From Bacillus thermotolerans (GTDB lineage Bacteria; Bacillota; Bacilli; Bacillales; Domibacillaceae), in contig NZ_JWJE02000044.1 of the NCBI RefSeq assembly GCF_000812025.2, forward strand, positions 1-32,919: 32,919 nt of DNA. The letters run 5' to 3'. Below the pieces are notes generated by a model that saw nothing but the letters and a program-made list of their open reading frames with translations, ran no database searches and was not told the origin of the DNA. Of this stretch, positions 18,082 to 26,626 are shown piece after piece (position 1 is the stretch's first letter; the number at the start of each line of letters is the position of its first letter). The position numbers were made by a program, and so were the translations under genes.

Positions 18082-18558
18082 TTAAATCAGTTGTTCCTCT
18101 GCCAGTCGTCCGTATTTGCCTTCAAAGAAGGTAAGCGGCGTCCCATCCTGAAGGACAATATCCTGGACTTCACCAATGAACAGCGTATGGTCTCCAGCCA
18201 CCTGTGAGGAATGAACCTTACAGACTACGTTCGCCAGTGCTCCTTTCACAGTGGGCACGCCTTGAATATATTCAAATTCGACTTTCTTTTCTTCTTTGAT
18301 TTGTCCGGCGAACAGCATGGAAACCTCCTTCTGCTCGGCTGATAGAATATTGACTGCAAAAGTACCGGATTGGTGAATTCTATCTAGCATTCTTGCTTTT
18401 TCTCCAATGGAGATAAGAACCAATTTTGGGTTGAGCGACACGGACATGAAGGCATTTGCCGTCATGCCATGCGCTTTACCGTCCACCTCCGTTGTAATGA
18501 CTGTCACGCCTGTAGCAAACTTCCCCATGGCGCTTCGGAATAAGCGGTCATCCATCAT
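18082..18558 (-). CDS. hpaC: 4-hydroxyphenylacetate 3-monooxygenase, flavin reductase component HpaC
   Basis: A 158-aa protein of the flavin reductase (split-barrel FMN-binding) family. Signatures are FATGVTVITTEVDGKAHGMTANAFMSVSL at the flavin site, described here by its ends FATGVT and ANAFMSVSL, and the C-terminal GDHTLFIGEV. It reduces FAD with NADH and delivers free FADH2 to HpaB. The gap to hpaD is 12 bases and to the FAD synthetase-like gene 27 bases. A paralogue lies at 31704-32207. Confidence 0.9.
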   Translation of the reverse strand: MMDDRLFRSAMGKFATGVTVITTEVDGKAHGMTANAFMSVSLNPKLVLISIGEKARMLDRIHQSGTFAVNILSAEQKEVSMLFAGQIKEEKKVEFEYIQGVPTVKGALANVVCKVHSSQVAGDHTLFIGEVQDIVLQDGTPLTFFEGKYGRLAEEQLI

Positions 18559-18570
18559 ATATACCTCCGT

Positions 18571-19554
18571 TTAAATAATAAATTCAGGCTTCTTCTGTGC
18601 CAGCTTGGCTGGCTCTGCTTTGATTTCTTCTCCCGTTTCAATATCAAGGAACGGAGAAGTTTCGTTGAACCAGCTGTCTGGCGCCTTTGCTCCCCAGAAC
18701 GTCTGACGGCGCGGGTCGTTCAGCTCCCAGCGAACTGGTTCAAAGTCAGGGTCACTTGTTAGATAGTCGCCGTTATACAGCTCAATACGGTGACCATCCG
18801 GATCTCTTAAGTAAAGAAAGAAGGCGTTCGATAAACCGTGGCGACCCGGACCGCGCTCAATGCTGTCGGCGTAGCCGAGTGAAGCCAGTACGTCACAGCA
18901 GTGAATCAAGGCTAATGGATCTGGCAGCCAGTAGGCGAAATGATGCAGGCGCGGTCCCTCTCCATTCATAAACGCCTGATCATGAACGGTTGGCTTCCGG
19001 TGCAGCCATGCCGCCCAAATGCGGTCATCCTCTGTCGCCGTATATTCGGAGCAGGCAAAGCCCAGCTCTTTAATAAAGAAGTCGTACGCTTTTTCTACAT
19101 CCGGAACAGCACAGTTTACGTGATCAATCCGCTGAATTCGCGCGCCCTTATACAGGTCATAGCGCTGAAGCAGACGCTCCGCCTTTTCCATTTCACAGAA
19201 GAACTCAAGCGGCATGCCTGACACATCATGAACATGGAGCGCACGGCCAATCGCATGCTGGGTGCCTTTTTCGAGCCACTTCGTTTTCAAGCCCTTTGAT
19301 TTGAAGAAAGCTTCCAGCTTGTCAAGGTCCGCTTCCTTTTCCACTTTGTAGCCAAGCGCCTGGACGCCGACTTTATCAGACTGCTTGAGAACTAAGCTGT
19401 GGTGAATATGTTCTTCCAGGCCCCTTAAATAAAGGCTTCCATCCTTCGTCTCTGTTTCAATCATCCCTAAGGCGTCCACATAAAACTTTTTAGAGCGCTC
19501 CAAGTCTTTGACATGCAGGACGGTTCTTGCAATGCGGATAATATTAAAATCCAT
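18571..19554 (-). CDS. hpaD: 3,4-dihydroxyphenylacetate 2,3-dioxygenase HpaD
   Basis: A 327-aa extradiol ring-cleaving dioxygenase of the vicinal oxygen chelate (type I) class. Presumed metal ligands are His145 (RIDHVN), His204 (PRLHHFAYW) and the Glu near 258 (HRIELYNGDY), with spacing like that of the Brevibacterium and Arthrobacter homoprotocatechuate dioxygenases. It opens homoprotocatechuate to 5-carboxymethyl-2-hydroxymuconate semialdehyde. Whether it uses Fe or Mn cannot be read from the sequence. The ATG at 19554 follows AAGGGGG; the open frame extends upstream into hpaB but without a matching start signal. Confidence 0.92.
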   Translation of the reverse strand: MDFNIIRIARTVLHVKDLERSKKFYVDALGMIETETKDGSLYLRGLEEHIHHSLVLKQSDKVGVQALGYKVEKEADLDKLEAFFKSKGLKTKWLEKGTQHAIGRALHVHDVSGMPLEFFCEMEKAERLLQRYDLYKGARIQRIDHVNCAVPDVEKAYDFFIKELGFACSEYTATEDDRIWAAWLHRKPTVHDQAFMNGEGPRLHHFAYWLPDPLALIHCCDVLASLGYADSIERGPGRHGLSNAFFLYLRDPDGHRIELYNGDYLTSDPDFEPVRWELNDPRRQTFWGAKAPDSWFNETSPFLDIETGEEIKAEPAKLAQKKPEFII

Positions 19555-19594
19555 AGCTGTTTCCCCCTTTTCTATTCTGATTTGCTTTCCGTTA

Positions 19595-21067
19595 CTAATT
19601 GTTTTCAATGAGTTCTTCTGAACGGTCTAAAAATTCCTTCACCCGGTCTACATACTCTTGCTTGTTATAGCCGTTATACAAAGCACTTGCCATTCGAACT
19701 GGATCACCGAAGAAGAAGCGCTCATACAATGTTTGTCTGGAACCGAACGCACTCATCGCTGTATCCCAAGCAAGACGGTACAGCTTCACGCGGTCATACG
19801 CATTGCCTGTAGCCGACTGCAAGTATTTATCAAGGTCTGGTCGGATTTCTGACTGGAAGTCCGCTTCTGTTGGAACAGCCATTAAACCGCTTGCGCCAAG
19901 CTGCTGGATAATTTCAGCGAAGCGCGGGTAGATTTTTGGGTAATAATGACGAGCCGCATTTAACGGTCCAAAGTCTGGTGTCATAATTCCCCACTTATCT
20001 ACCTTTGCATTTGCTTCTGAAGCCGTTAAGTATGCTTTCATTGTTTCAAGAGCAATGATGACTTCGGAGACTTTTTCTTGAACGTGCTGGAATTGGCCGA
20101 TATTAATCGTTTCTACCATTAATTGAACTAACCCCAGAATGTATTCTGTTTTCGCTACGTTTTTGGAAATAACTTGGTGTGTCATGTGAACGACCGCGTT
20201 ACTCTCGTTGTAAGCCTGGTTACATACGTTAGAATCACCCAGGGCAAATACACGATCCCAAGGAACAACGACGTCATCAAAGACGACAATCGTATCCATT
20301 TCTTCAAAGCGTGAAGCAAGCGGATGGTCAAAGTTAGACTTGCCGTAGTCATACGACTCGCGGCAAATGAACTTTAATCCAGGTGCATTATTCGGAATAG
20401 AGAAAGCGAAAGCATATGGATTTTCTTCTTCGGACTGTTTTAGGACAGTGGAAGGGAATACCATGATTTCGTCGGTGATGGCCCCTTGTGTTGCGAGCAA
20501 TCGCGCCCCTTTAATGACGACTCCTTCAGATGTTTTCTCTTTAATACGAGCAGCAATATATGGGTCTGGAAGCTTCGCCGAATTGACGCCGCGGTTTACC
20601 TGCGGCTGGATCAATGTGTGCGTTAATGACAAGTCATTTTCACGGCAGTATTCGTAATAGTTTCTCATGTTTTGAGCATAGAACGAGTCTTGCTTGCCGA
20701 ACATGTCAGCAGCTGCTCCGTAAGCCATAATCCCAACATTGATATAATCAGCTGTCCGTCCCATCATTCCATTCGTATGCTTTGCCCATGCCTGCATCAT
20801 TTTACGGCGCTTTTCTAAATCTTCCTTCGTTCTTGGCTGGATAAAAGATGTACCGACGCGCGCACCTGTCGTTGGTGACACATAGGTCATAATGTCTTTC
20901 TTATCCTCTTCATGCTGCATATCATACAGCTCGGCTTGTGATTTCATGACTCCTTTAAACACAGGGTGCTCGGAGAATTTTCCCTTTACTTGTTCTCCGT
21001 TTACCCATACATTGGCTTGCGCCTGGTCTACACGTTCGATGTATTCCTTGCCTGTTTTTGCTGGCAT
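19595..21067 (-). CDS. hpaB: 4-hydroxyphenylacetate 3-monooxygenase, oxygenase component HpaB
   Basis: A 490-aa FADH2-dependent monooxygenase with the acyl-CoA dehydrogenase-like fold of HpaB. It hydroxylates 4-hydroxyphenylacetate to 3,4-dihydroxyphenylacetate with reduced flavin from HpaC. Typical blocks are the N-terminal TGKEYIERV and GEQVKGKFSEHPVFKG, the central THTLIQPQVNRG and KGARLLATQGAITDE, and VVVPWDRVF near residue 270. Length is within the 480-520 aa of the family. AAAGGGGAG precedes the ATG. The gaps to hpaE and hpaD are each about 40 bases. Confidence 0.94.
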   Translation of the reverse strand: MPAKTGKEYIERVDQAQANVWVNGEQVKGKFSEHPVFKGVMKSQAELYDMQHEEDKKDIMTYVSPTTGARVGTSFIQPRTKEDLEKRRKMMQAWAKHTNGMMGRTADYINVGIMAYGAAADMFGKQDSFYAQNMRNYYEYCRENDLSLTHTLIQPQVNRGVNSAKLPDPYIAARIKEKTSEGVVIKGARLLATQGAITDEIMVFPSTVLKQSEEENPYAFAFSIPNNAPGLKFICRESYDYGKSNFDHPLASRFEEMDTIVVFDDVVVPWDRVFALGDSNVCNQAYNESNAVVHMTHQVISKNVAKTEYILGLVQLMVETINIGQFQHVQEKVSEVIIALETMKAYLTASEANAKVDKWGIMTPDFGPLNAARHYYPKIYPRFAEIIQQLGASGLMAVPTEADFQSEIRPDLDKYLQSATGNAYDRVKLYRLAWDTAMSAFGSRQTLYERFFFGDPVRMASALYNGYNKQEYVDRVKEFLDRSEELIENN

Positions 21068-21107
21068 ATAACTCTCCCCTTTGCTCGTTTTTTATAAAAT
21101 TGGTCGT

Positions 21108-22622
21108 TTATTTTCCAAACTGAGGAATGTGATGGTCTCCGATCGATACATGAATGACCTTTGGTTCGGTATAAAACTCAAACAGCGCATAACGGCCGCC
21201 TTCGCGTCCGATTCCGCTATCCTTCATGCCGCCAAATGGGATGCGCAGGTCGCGTACGTTTTGCGCATTGATCCAGATCATGCCGGCCTCCACCGCCTGT
21301 GCAACGCGGTGTCCGCGCTTCATGTCATTCGTCCAGACAAACCCCGCAAGACCGTAACGGACGTCGTTTGCTGCCTTAATGACTTCTTCTTCCTCTTCAA
21401 ATTCAATGACTGCCATGACAGGACCAAAGATTTCTTCCTGGCAGACTCTCATTTCATTCTTTGCATTTAGAAGCAGCGTCGGCGGAACAAAGTTGCCGGC
21501 TTTTACTTCCTCCGGCACTATGCCTTGAATAACTTCACAGCCCTCTTCCTTTGCCAGCTCAATGTAGCTGTTTACTTTGTTGAAATGCTGTTTTTCAATC
21601 AGCGGGCCAAGCTGCGTGCCGGTATCCATTGGATCACCGATTTTGATCTTCATCACCCGCTGCTTCAGCTTCTCGACAAATTCGTCTTTAATGTTTTTAT
21701 GCAGGAAGACACGGGAGTTGGCTGTGCAACGCTCGCCGTTGAAGGAGAAAATGCCCCATACCGCGGCATCCAGCGCACGATCCAAGTCGGCATCATCAAA
21801 TACGATTAATGGCGACTTTCCTCCGAGCTCCATGGATGTTTTCTTTAACGTATCGGCTGCATTTTTAATAATCGTTGAGCCGGTCGTAGTTTCTCCTGTG
21901 AATGAAATGGCTTTGACATCCGGATGAGCAACCAATGCGGCTCCGGCCGTTTCACCAAACCCATGTACGACATTAAATACACCTTTCGGCAACCCTGCTT
22001 GATCCATGATTTCGGCGAGCTTATTCGCCGTTAAAGGAGAGAGCTCAGCCGGCTTTAAAATAACCGTATTGCCTGTAGCCAGGGCGGGAGCGACCTTCCA
22101 CGTTTCGAGCATAAATGGCGCATTCCACGGTGTAATCAAACCGATTGGTCCAAGCGGTTTGTACACAGTGTAATTAATAAATTCATCATCCACCGGGTAG
22201 GAATCTCCATGCAGACCCGTTTCCACCATGCTGGCATAGAAGCGGAAGTTTTTCGCTGCGCGTGCTGTCTGCTTGCGCGTCTGGCTGATTGGAAGCCCTG
22301 TATCCAGTGATTCCAAGTAAGCAATCTCTTCTGCAGCGTCATCGATCAAATCAGCAATACGATGAATACAAGAAAGACGTTCTTCTAGCTTCATTCGTCC
22401 CCAAGGGCCTTCTTCAAATGCTCTTTTTGCGGCCGCAACTGCTCGATCAATTTCTTCTTTGCCGCCTTCCGCTACCAGGTTATTCACTTCGTTTGTAAAC
22501 GGATTGACATTTTCAAAGGTCTTTCCAGATACAGACTCTATAAATTCGCCATCGATGTATAATTTCACATCTTTTACGCGTTTGTGTACCAATTCAATTT
22601 GCCCAGCTGTTTGTACTGGCAT
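21108..22622 (-). CDS. hpaE: 5-carboxymethyl-2-hydroxymuconate semialdehyde dehydrogenase HpaE
   Basis: A 504-aa NAD-dependent aldehyde dehydrogenase. Catalytic residues are all present: Asn167 in TPWNAPF, Glu265 in MELGGKSP and Cys299 in GERCTANSR. It oxidises the ring-cleavage semialdehyde to 5-carboxymethyl-2-hydroxymuconate. The substrate is assigned from its place between hpaB and the aldolase gene; the sequence alone shows only the aldehyde dehydrogenase family. The ATG follows AAGGAG by ten bases; a TTG directly before it is also possible. Confidence 0.9.
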   Translation of the reverse strand: MPVQTAGQIELVHKRVKDVKLYIDGEFIESVSGKTFENVNPFTNEVNNLVAEGGKEEIDRAVAAAKRAFEEGPWGRMKLEERLSCIHRIADLIDDAAEEIAYLESLDTGLPISQTRKQTARAAKNFRFYASMVETGLHGDSYPVDDEFINYTVYKPLGPIGLITPWNAPFMLETWKVAPALATGNTVILKPAELSPLTANKLAEIMDQAGLPKGVFNVVHGFGETAGAALVAHPDVKAISFTGETTTGSTIIKNAADTLKKTSMELGGKSPLIVFDDADLDRALDAAVWGIFSFNGERCTANSRVFLHKNIKDEFVEKLKQRVMKIKIGDPMDTGTQLGPLIEKQHFNKVNSYIELAKEEGCEVIQGIVPEEVKAGNFVPPTLLLNAKNEMRVCQEEIFGPVMAVIEFEEEEEVIKAANDVRYGLAGFVWTNDMKRGHRVAQAVEAGMIWINAQNVRDLRIPFGGMKDSGIGREGGRYALFEFYTEPKVIHVSIGDHHIPQFGK

Positions 22623-22647
22623 CAAGATTCAACTCCTTATCTGTTGT

Positions 22648-23574
22648 TTAGTTGGCTGATACGCCTGCCGGCAAGATATTATAAGACTTCAATACTTCGC
22701 GAATTTCCTCTTGAAGCTCCTGTGTAGGCAGCGCCATCGGCTTGCGGAGAACCGGCTCGATTTTGCCCATCATGCCAAGTGCTGCTTTCACTGGTGCCGG
22801 ATTGGTATCTTTAAACAGAACATCGTTGAGCGGCATCAATTCGTAATGGAGCTCAAGTGCCCGCTCAATGTTTCCTTCGGCAAATGCGTTATGCATTTCT
22901 GCTACCTGTGCCGGCGCCACGTTTGCTGTCGCACTAATAGAGCCTGATCCGCCGATCGCAAGCATCGGATAGCAAAGCAGCTCAATTCCGGAGAACAATT
23001 TGAAATCCCGCCCGCAGTTTAAAAGTACGCGGTTCACATGTTCGAAATCTTTATTTGACTCCTTCGCTCCGATAATGTTCGGGCAGTCTTCCACTAAACG
23101 CTTAAGCGTTTTTACTTCCATGTTGACACCCGTGCGTCCTGGAATGTTATAGATGATAATTGGAATATCCACCGCATCCGCAATCGTTTTGTAGTGGTTA
23201 TAAAGCGCATGCTGGGAAGGTTTATTGTAATAAGGCACGATGACCATGGCAGCGTCCGCTCCCATTTCCTGGGCCGCTTTCGTTAAACGAAGCGCTTCGT
23301 TATGGTTTACCGAGCCTGTGCCAGGTGCAAATGGTACGCGGCCGCCGATCGTTTTTACAGCTGTTTCCATCACCTGCTCTCTTTCTTCCACTGTTAAGGA
23401 GCTCGGCTCACCAGATGTACCTGTCACTGAAATGCCATGGCTTCCGCTTTCAATCTGCCAATTAATTAAGCTTTTGAATGTTTCCAGGTCCAGGCTTTCA
23501 TCCTGCTTAAACGGTGTAATCACCGGGGCAATCGATCCTTTTAATTTTTCTTTTGCTTCTTGGATTTTTGACAT
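22648..23574 (-). CDS. DapA-family 2,4-dihydroxyhept-2-ene-1,7-dioate aldolase (HpaI analogue)
   Basis: A 308-aa class I aldolase of the DapA/N-acetylneuraminate lyase family. The Schiff-base Lys171 is in IIGAKESN and the Tyr142 of IIIYNIPGRTG is present. The pocket motif reads GTSGEPSSLT, not the GTTGE of true dihydrodipicolinate synthases. In Geobacillus and Oceanobacillus a DapA-like clade (the TIGRFAM model named HpaI-NOT-DapA) sits in 4-hydroxyphenylacetate operons and is thought to replace the unrelated class II aldolase HpaI, giving pyruvate and succinate semialdehyde. First gene of this operon. The ATG at 23574 follows AAAGGAGAGAG. Confidence 0.85.
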   Translation of the reverse strand: MSKIQEAKEKLKGSIAPVITPFKQDESLDLETFKSLINWQIESGSHGISVTGTSGEPSSLTVEEREQVMETAVKTIGGRVPFAPGTGSVNHNEALRLTKAAQEMGADAAMVIVPYYNKPSQHALYNHYKTIADAVDIPIIIYNIPGRTGVNMEVKTLKRLVEDCPNIIGAKESNKDFEHVNRVLLNCGRDFKLFSGIELLCYPMLAIGGSGSISATANVAPAQVAEMHNAFAEGNIERALELHYELMPLNDVLFKDTNPAPVKAALGMMGKIEPVLRKPMALPTQELQEEIREVLKSYNILPAGVSAN

Positions 23575-23599
23575 ATGCTCTCTCTCCTTTTTTATTTCT

Positions 23600-23623
23600 G
23601 GCACCTTATTGTGTATATGTGCC
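23600..23623 (-). promoter_or_regulatory. Hairpin in the 5' leader of the hpa operon
   Basis: GGCAC and GTGCC arms with a 14-base loop lie just before the ribosome binding site of the first operon gene. A second inverted repeat, GTGATT and AATCAC, flanks 23626-23652. Either may be a protein site or mRNA structure; I cannot decide. Confidence 0.35.
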
Positions 23624-23672
23624 TTGTGATTAAATAATTAAATGAAAATCACTAGAAAAACTAATTTTGTAG

Positions 23673-23686
23673 TGGTATCGCTTTCA
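23673..23686. promoter_or_regulatory. cre site for CcpA
   Basis: On the minus strand TGAAAGCGATACCA matches the catabolite-responsive element TGNAARCGNWWWCA with one mismatch. It lies about 100 bases before the first gene of the hpa operon, within the likely promoter region, so glucose repression of the pathway is probable. Confidence 0.7.
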
Positions 23687-23742
23687 AAAATAACTTATCA
23701 TGGGACTAACAATATTAAAAATATTTAAAAAATTTGTAATCC

Positions 23743-23757
23743 ATACAAAAAACGTAT
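23743..23757. promoter_or_regulatory. LysR-type operator (ATAC-N7-GTAT)
   Basis: ATACAAAAAACGTAT has the dyad ATAC-N7-GTAT, a form of the T-N11-A LysR motif seen for aromatic-pathway regulators such as BenM/CatM. It lies 22 bases before the regulator's start codon in the divergent intergenic region, as expected for autoregulation. Confidence 0.6.
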
Positions 23758-23779
23758 GAGTAGAAAGGGAGGTATCCTA

Positions 23780-24673
23780 TTGGACATCCGTCAACTTCGC
23801 TATTTCACAGCGATCGCTGAGGAGAAACAAATTACACGGGCCGCCAAACGGCTTCACATCGCTCAGCCGCCTTTGAGCCAGCAGCTGAAGTCACTGGAGG
23901 ACGAACTAGGAATTCTTCTATTCGAACGAAAAGCTCGAAGCCTTGAATTAACAGAAGCAGGAGAAGTACTTTATCAAAAGGCCAAACATTTGCTGGAGAA
24001 GGTAGAAGAGGCTGTATTAGAAGTAAAGGAAGTAGGTGATGGCTTGAAAGGAGTATTATCGATTGGCTCCGTGAAAACCTGCTTCTCCTATATTCCCGAG
24101 CGGCTTCTTTATTTCAGAGAGAATTATCCACTCGTCACCTTTCGTCTAAAAGAAGGAGATTCATCATTGCTTGCGGACTATGTAAGAAGCAGAGAGGTAG
24201 AATTAGCCATCGTTCGACTCCCGCTTGATATGGAGGATTTCTCCTGTCTCCCTTTGCCGACTGATCAATTCGTGGCTGTGTTGCCTGAATCGTGGTCTGT
24301 CCCTTCGGCTCTTCAAACAAAGCAGCTTAGTGATATGCCGCTTATGCTGCTGCATCGTACCAACGGGGTTGGTCTTTACGAACTTGTTGTCAATAAGCTG
24401 AAGGAGCATCAGCTTGAACCAAATATCATTTGTGATTGTCCTGATGCGGCCATGCTTCTTTCTCTTGTGCGTTCGGGCCTGGGTGTAGCACTTTTGCCCA
24501 AATCCACCTTGCCCTCTTTTTCTATGCAAGGCTTAAAGATGGTCCCTCTTGAAGATTGTCTTATTGAGTCGGAATCAGCCGTAATCTGGCTCAAAGACCG
24601 CTATTTATCCAAGAAAGCCCAGCGCTTTATCGAAACCTTTCAATCTATAGAACTAGCAGCCGATGGAAGATAG
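23780..24673 (+). CDS. LysR-family regulator of the hpa operon
   Basis: A 297-aa LysR-type regulator. The N-terminal helix-turn-helix begins DIRQLRYFTAIAEEKQITRAA and continues with QPPLSQQLKSLE (about residues 2-50). A periplasmic-binding-like effector domain fills residues 90-290. The start is TTG at 23780, preceded by AAGGGAGG; the ATG at 23756 lies before that site, inside the operator. It is transcribed divergently from the aldolase-hpaEBDC operon, the usual arrangement for a pathway activator. The effector is presumably 4-hydroxyphenylacetate or an intermediate. Confidence 0.9.
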   Translation: MDIRQLRYFTAIAEEKQITRAAKRLHIAQPPLSQQLKSLEDELGILLFERKARSLELTEAGEVLYQKAKHLLEKVEEAVLEVKEVGDGLKGVLSIGSVKTCFSYIPERLLYFRENYPLVTFRLKEGDSSLLADYVRSREVELAIVRLPLDMEDFSCLPLPTDQFVAVLPESWSVPSALQTKQLSDMPLMLLHRTNGVGLYELVVNKLKEHQLEPNIICDCPDAAMLLSLVRSGLGVALLPKSTLPSFSMQGLKMVPLEDCLIESESAVIWLKDRYLSKKAQRFIETFQSIELAADGR

Positions 24674-24702
24674 GGGGAAGCTGCCCCATCTTCCATTTTT
24701 CC
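24663..24702 (+). terminator. Terminator of the LysR gene
   Basis: ATGGAAGAT-GGGG and CCCC-ATCTTCCAT pair, followed by TTTTTCC. The stem overlaps the stop codon of the regulator. Confidence 0.85.
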
Positions 24703-24818
24703 TGTCTATCCCCCCCTGTGTTCCCATATGAAAAGACTATACTCTCCATACAGAACAAGTATGCAAATCTGCGAAAAGGCTATATTTTTTTCAATAACTA
24801 CCTTGTATGATAGGAATA

Positions 24819-24828
24819 GTCTATAGAC
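24819..24828. promoter_or_regulatory. Short palindrome before the symporter operon
   Basis: GTCTATAGAC is a perfect 10-bp palindrome 36 bases before the small accessory gene. A weak promoter (TTGTAT, 17 bases, GACAAT) would overlap it. It may be an operator. Confidence 0.3.
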
Positions 24829-24864
24829 AATAATTTGAATATTCTAACTAATAGGAGGGATACA

Positions 24865-24978
24865 ATGCTTGGAATGGAAGATCCGATTATTGCACTTGCC
24901 TGGATCGGTACTATTGTTTCTATGATTGGCTGTGTTGCCTTTGGAGTCATTATGTGGAATCGCGGGGAGGAGGAATAA
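24865..24978 (+). CDS. Symporter small accessory protein (37 aa)
   Basis: This 37-aa protein has a single transmembrane segment (IALAWIGTIVSMIGCVAFGVIMW) after the start MLGMEDP and ends WNRGEEE. Such tiny proteins are found directly before sodium:solute symporter genes in Bacilli and are thought to assist the transporter. TAGGAGGG precedes the ATG, and the symporter starts five bases after the stop, with its ribosome binding site made from the last codons (GGGGAGGAGG). Confidence 0.8.
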   Translation: MLGMEDPIIALAWIGTIVSMIGCVAFGVIMWNRGEEE

Positions 24979-24983
24979 GGCAT

Positions 24984-26576
24984 ATGAACTTTACCATTTT
25001 AATCCCAATGATTCTCGTATATACCGGTATTATGTCAGCGCTGGCCTACTATGGCTATAAAACGACCCGCACCGAAGCAGATTACTTAGTGGGCGGCCGC
25101 CAGATTCACCCGACTGTCATGGCACTCTCTTATGGAGCTACCTTTATCAGCACATCCTCTCTCATTGGGTTTGGCGGAGTTTCCGCCTCACATGGCTTTG
25201 GACTTCTATGGCTCTGCTTCTTGAATATTGTGTTTGGTGTCTTTCTTTCGTTTGTATTCTTCGGCACGCGTATACGGAAGCTATCCAATCAGCTTGGAGC
25301 ATATACCTTTGCCGAACTTTTAGGTAAGCGTTTCCAATCTAAATTTATTACCGTTTTTGCGGGCTTGGTTATTTTCATCTTAATGCCGGCATACACCAGC
25401 ATTGTGCTTGTCGGCGGCGGTCGCTTCCTTCAGGAAACACTCTCCATGAACTATAATGTCGCCCTTCTCGTACTGGCCATCATCGTTGGTCTCTATGTAT
25501 TAAGCGGTGGCATCAAAGCCGTTATGTATACTGATGCGTTCGCGGCTATTGTGATGTTCATAGGTATGTCCCTCTTTTTGTTTATGGGATATAAAGCTGT
25601 AGGCGGCATTATCGATGGCCACGCCGGGCTAACCGCCTTAAAAGGCCTCGTGCCGCCTGAGCTGGCGGAGCAGGGACATAGAGGATGGACCTCTATGCCT
25701 GAATTAGGGTCACCGCTCTGGTGGTCACTCGTAAGCACGATCATCATGGGTGTTGGGATCGGCGTGCTGGCTCAGCCACAGCTGATCATGCGCTTTATGA
25801 CGGTAAAAAACAACCAAGCTCTGTATCGTTCGGTGGTGGTCGGCGGAGTATTCATTTTCTTCATGACCGGTGCAGCCTTCATGCTCGGACCGATCAGTAA
25901 CCTATACTTCTATGAAAGAGAGGGCATGCTGGCCATGGAGGTTGCGCAAGGCAATGTAGACCTTGTTATTCCAGCCTTTATTAATCATTTAATGCCGGAT
26001 TGGTTCGTCTATCTCTTTACCCTTACACTCTTATCCGCAGCGATTTCAACGATTAGTTCCTTAATTCATCTGCAAGGCTCTGCATTCGGACAGGATATTC
26101 TGAAGACACTCGGCGTGAAATCCCTTTTCGGCATGGATGCTTCCCGCATCGGAGTATTGATCGGCATCCTCGCTGCTGTGGCTTTATCTTATATCCTGCC
26201 GGGCGGCGTGATTGCGCAAGCGACCGCTTTCTGGTTCGGCATTTGTGCAGCCGGCTTTCTTCCTGTCCTGCTCGGCACTCTTTTTTGGAAGCGCTCCACT
26301 AGGGCAGGGGCCAAGGCCAGCATGCTCGTCGGCTTTGGTATCAGTATCTTCGGCTTCCTCTTTCTGCATCAGAAGGAAGCAGCGGCTTTTGGCTTATCAG
26401 AGCTGATTTTTAATCGGGAAACGTTATTCGGTTACCCGATGACTCATATTGACCCGCTATTCTATGCGCTGCCTCTGTCAGCGATTACCTTCGTGGCAGT
26501 CAGCCTGCTGACAAAAAAAGAGGAATTCGAAGCAGAAGCGCCCGACCAGGAAAAAATGGATGATAAAATCGGCTGA
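24984..26576 (+). CDS. Sodium:solute symporter, possible 4-hydroxyphenylacetate importer
   Basis: A 530-aa member of the sodium:solute symporter family with about thirteen hydrophobic segments. Typical features are YKTTRTEADYLVGGRQIHP after the first helix, SYGATFISTSSLIGFGG in helix 2, and TLLSAAISTISSLIHLQGSAFGQDI, the Ser/Thr-rich sodium-site helix. It starts at 24984; the longer frame from 24954 overlaps the accessory gene. Position next to the hpa regulator suggests uptake of 4-hydroxyphenylacetate or a related aromatic acid, but family members also carry acetate, proline or pantothenate. Confidence 0.85.
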   Translation: MNFTILIPMILVYTGIMSALAYYGYKTTRTEADYLVGGRQIHPTVMALSYGATFISTSSLIGFGGVSASHGFGLLWLCFLNIVFGVFLSFVFFGTRIRKLSNQLGAYTFAELLGKRFQSKFITVFAGLVIFILMPAYTSIVLVGGGRFLQETLSMNYNVALLVLAIIVGLYVLSGGIKAVMYTDAFAAIVMFIGMSLFLFMGYKAVGGIIDGHAGLTALKGLVPPELAEQGHRGWTSMPELGSPLWWSLVSTIIMGVGIGVLAQPQLIMRFMTVKNNQALYRSVVVGGVFIFFMTGAAFMLGPISNLYFYEREGMLAMEVAQGNVDLVIPAFINHLMPDWFVYLFTLTLLSAAISTISSLIHLQGSAFGQDILKTLGVKSLFGMDASRIGVLIGILAAVALSYILPGGVIAQATAFWFGICAAGFLPVLLGTLFWKRSTRAGAKASMLVGFGISIFGFLFLHQKEAAAFGLSELIFNRETLFGYPMTHIDPLFYALPLSAITFVAVSLLTKKEEFEAEAPDQEKMDDKIG

Positions 26577-26581
26577 ACAAC

Positions 26582-26620
26582 AAAAAAAGAGACCCGCTAT
26601 TCACACGGGTCTCCTTTTTT
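26582..26620. terminator. Bidirectional terminator
   Basis: GAGACCCG and CGGGTCTC form an 8-bp stem with an A-run before and CTTTTTT after. It serves the symporter on plus and the dehydrogenase on minus. Confidence 0.9.
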
Positions 26621-26626
26621 ATGCAA

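Noticed and set aside
22648-23574. dapA for lysine synthesis
   Set aside because: The pocket motif is GTSGE and the gene heads the hpa operon, so the pathway aldolase reading is better.
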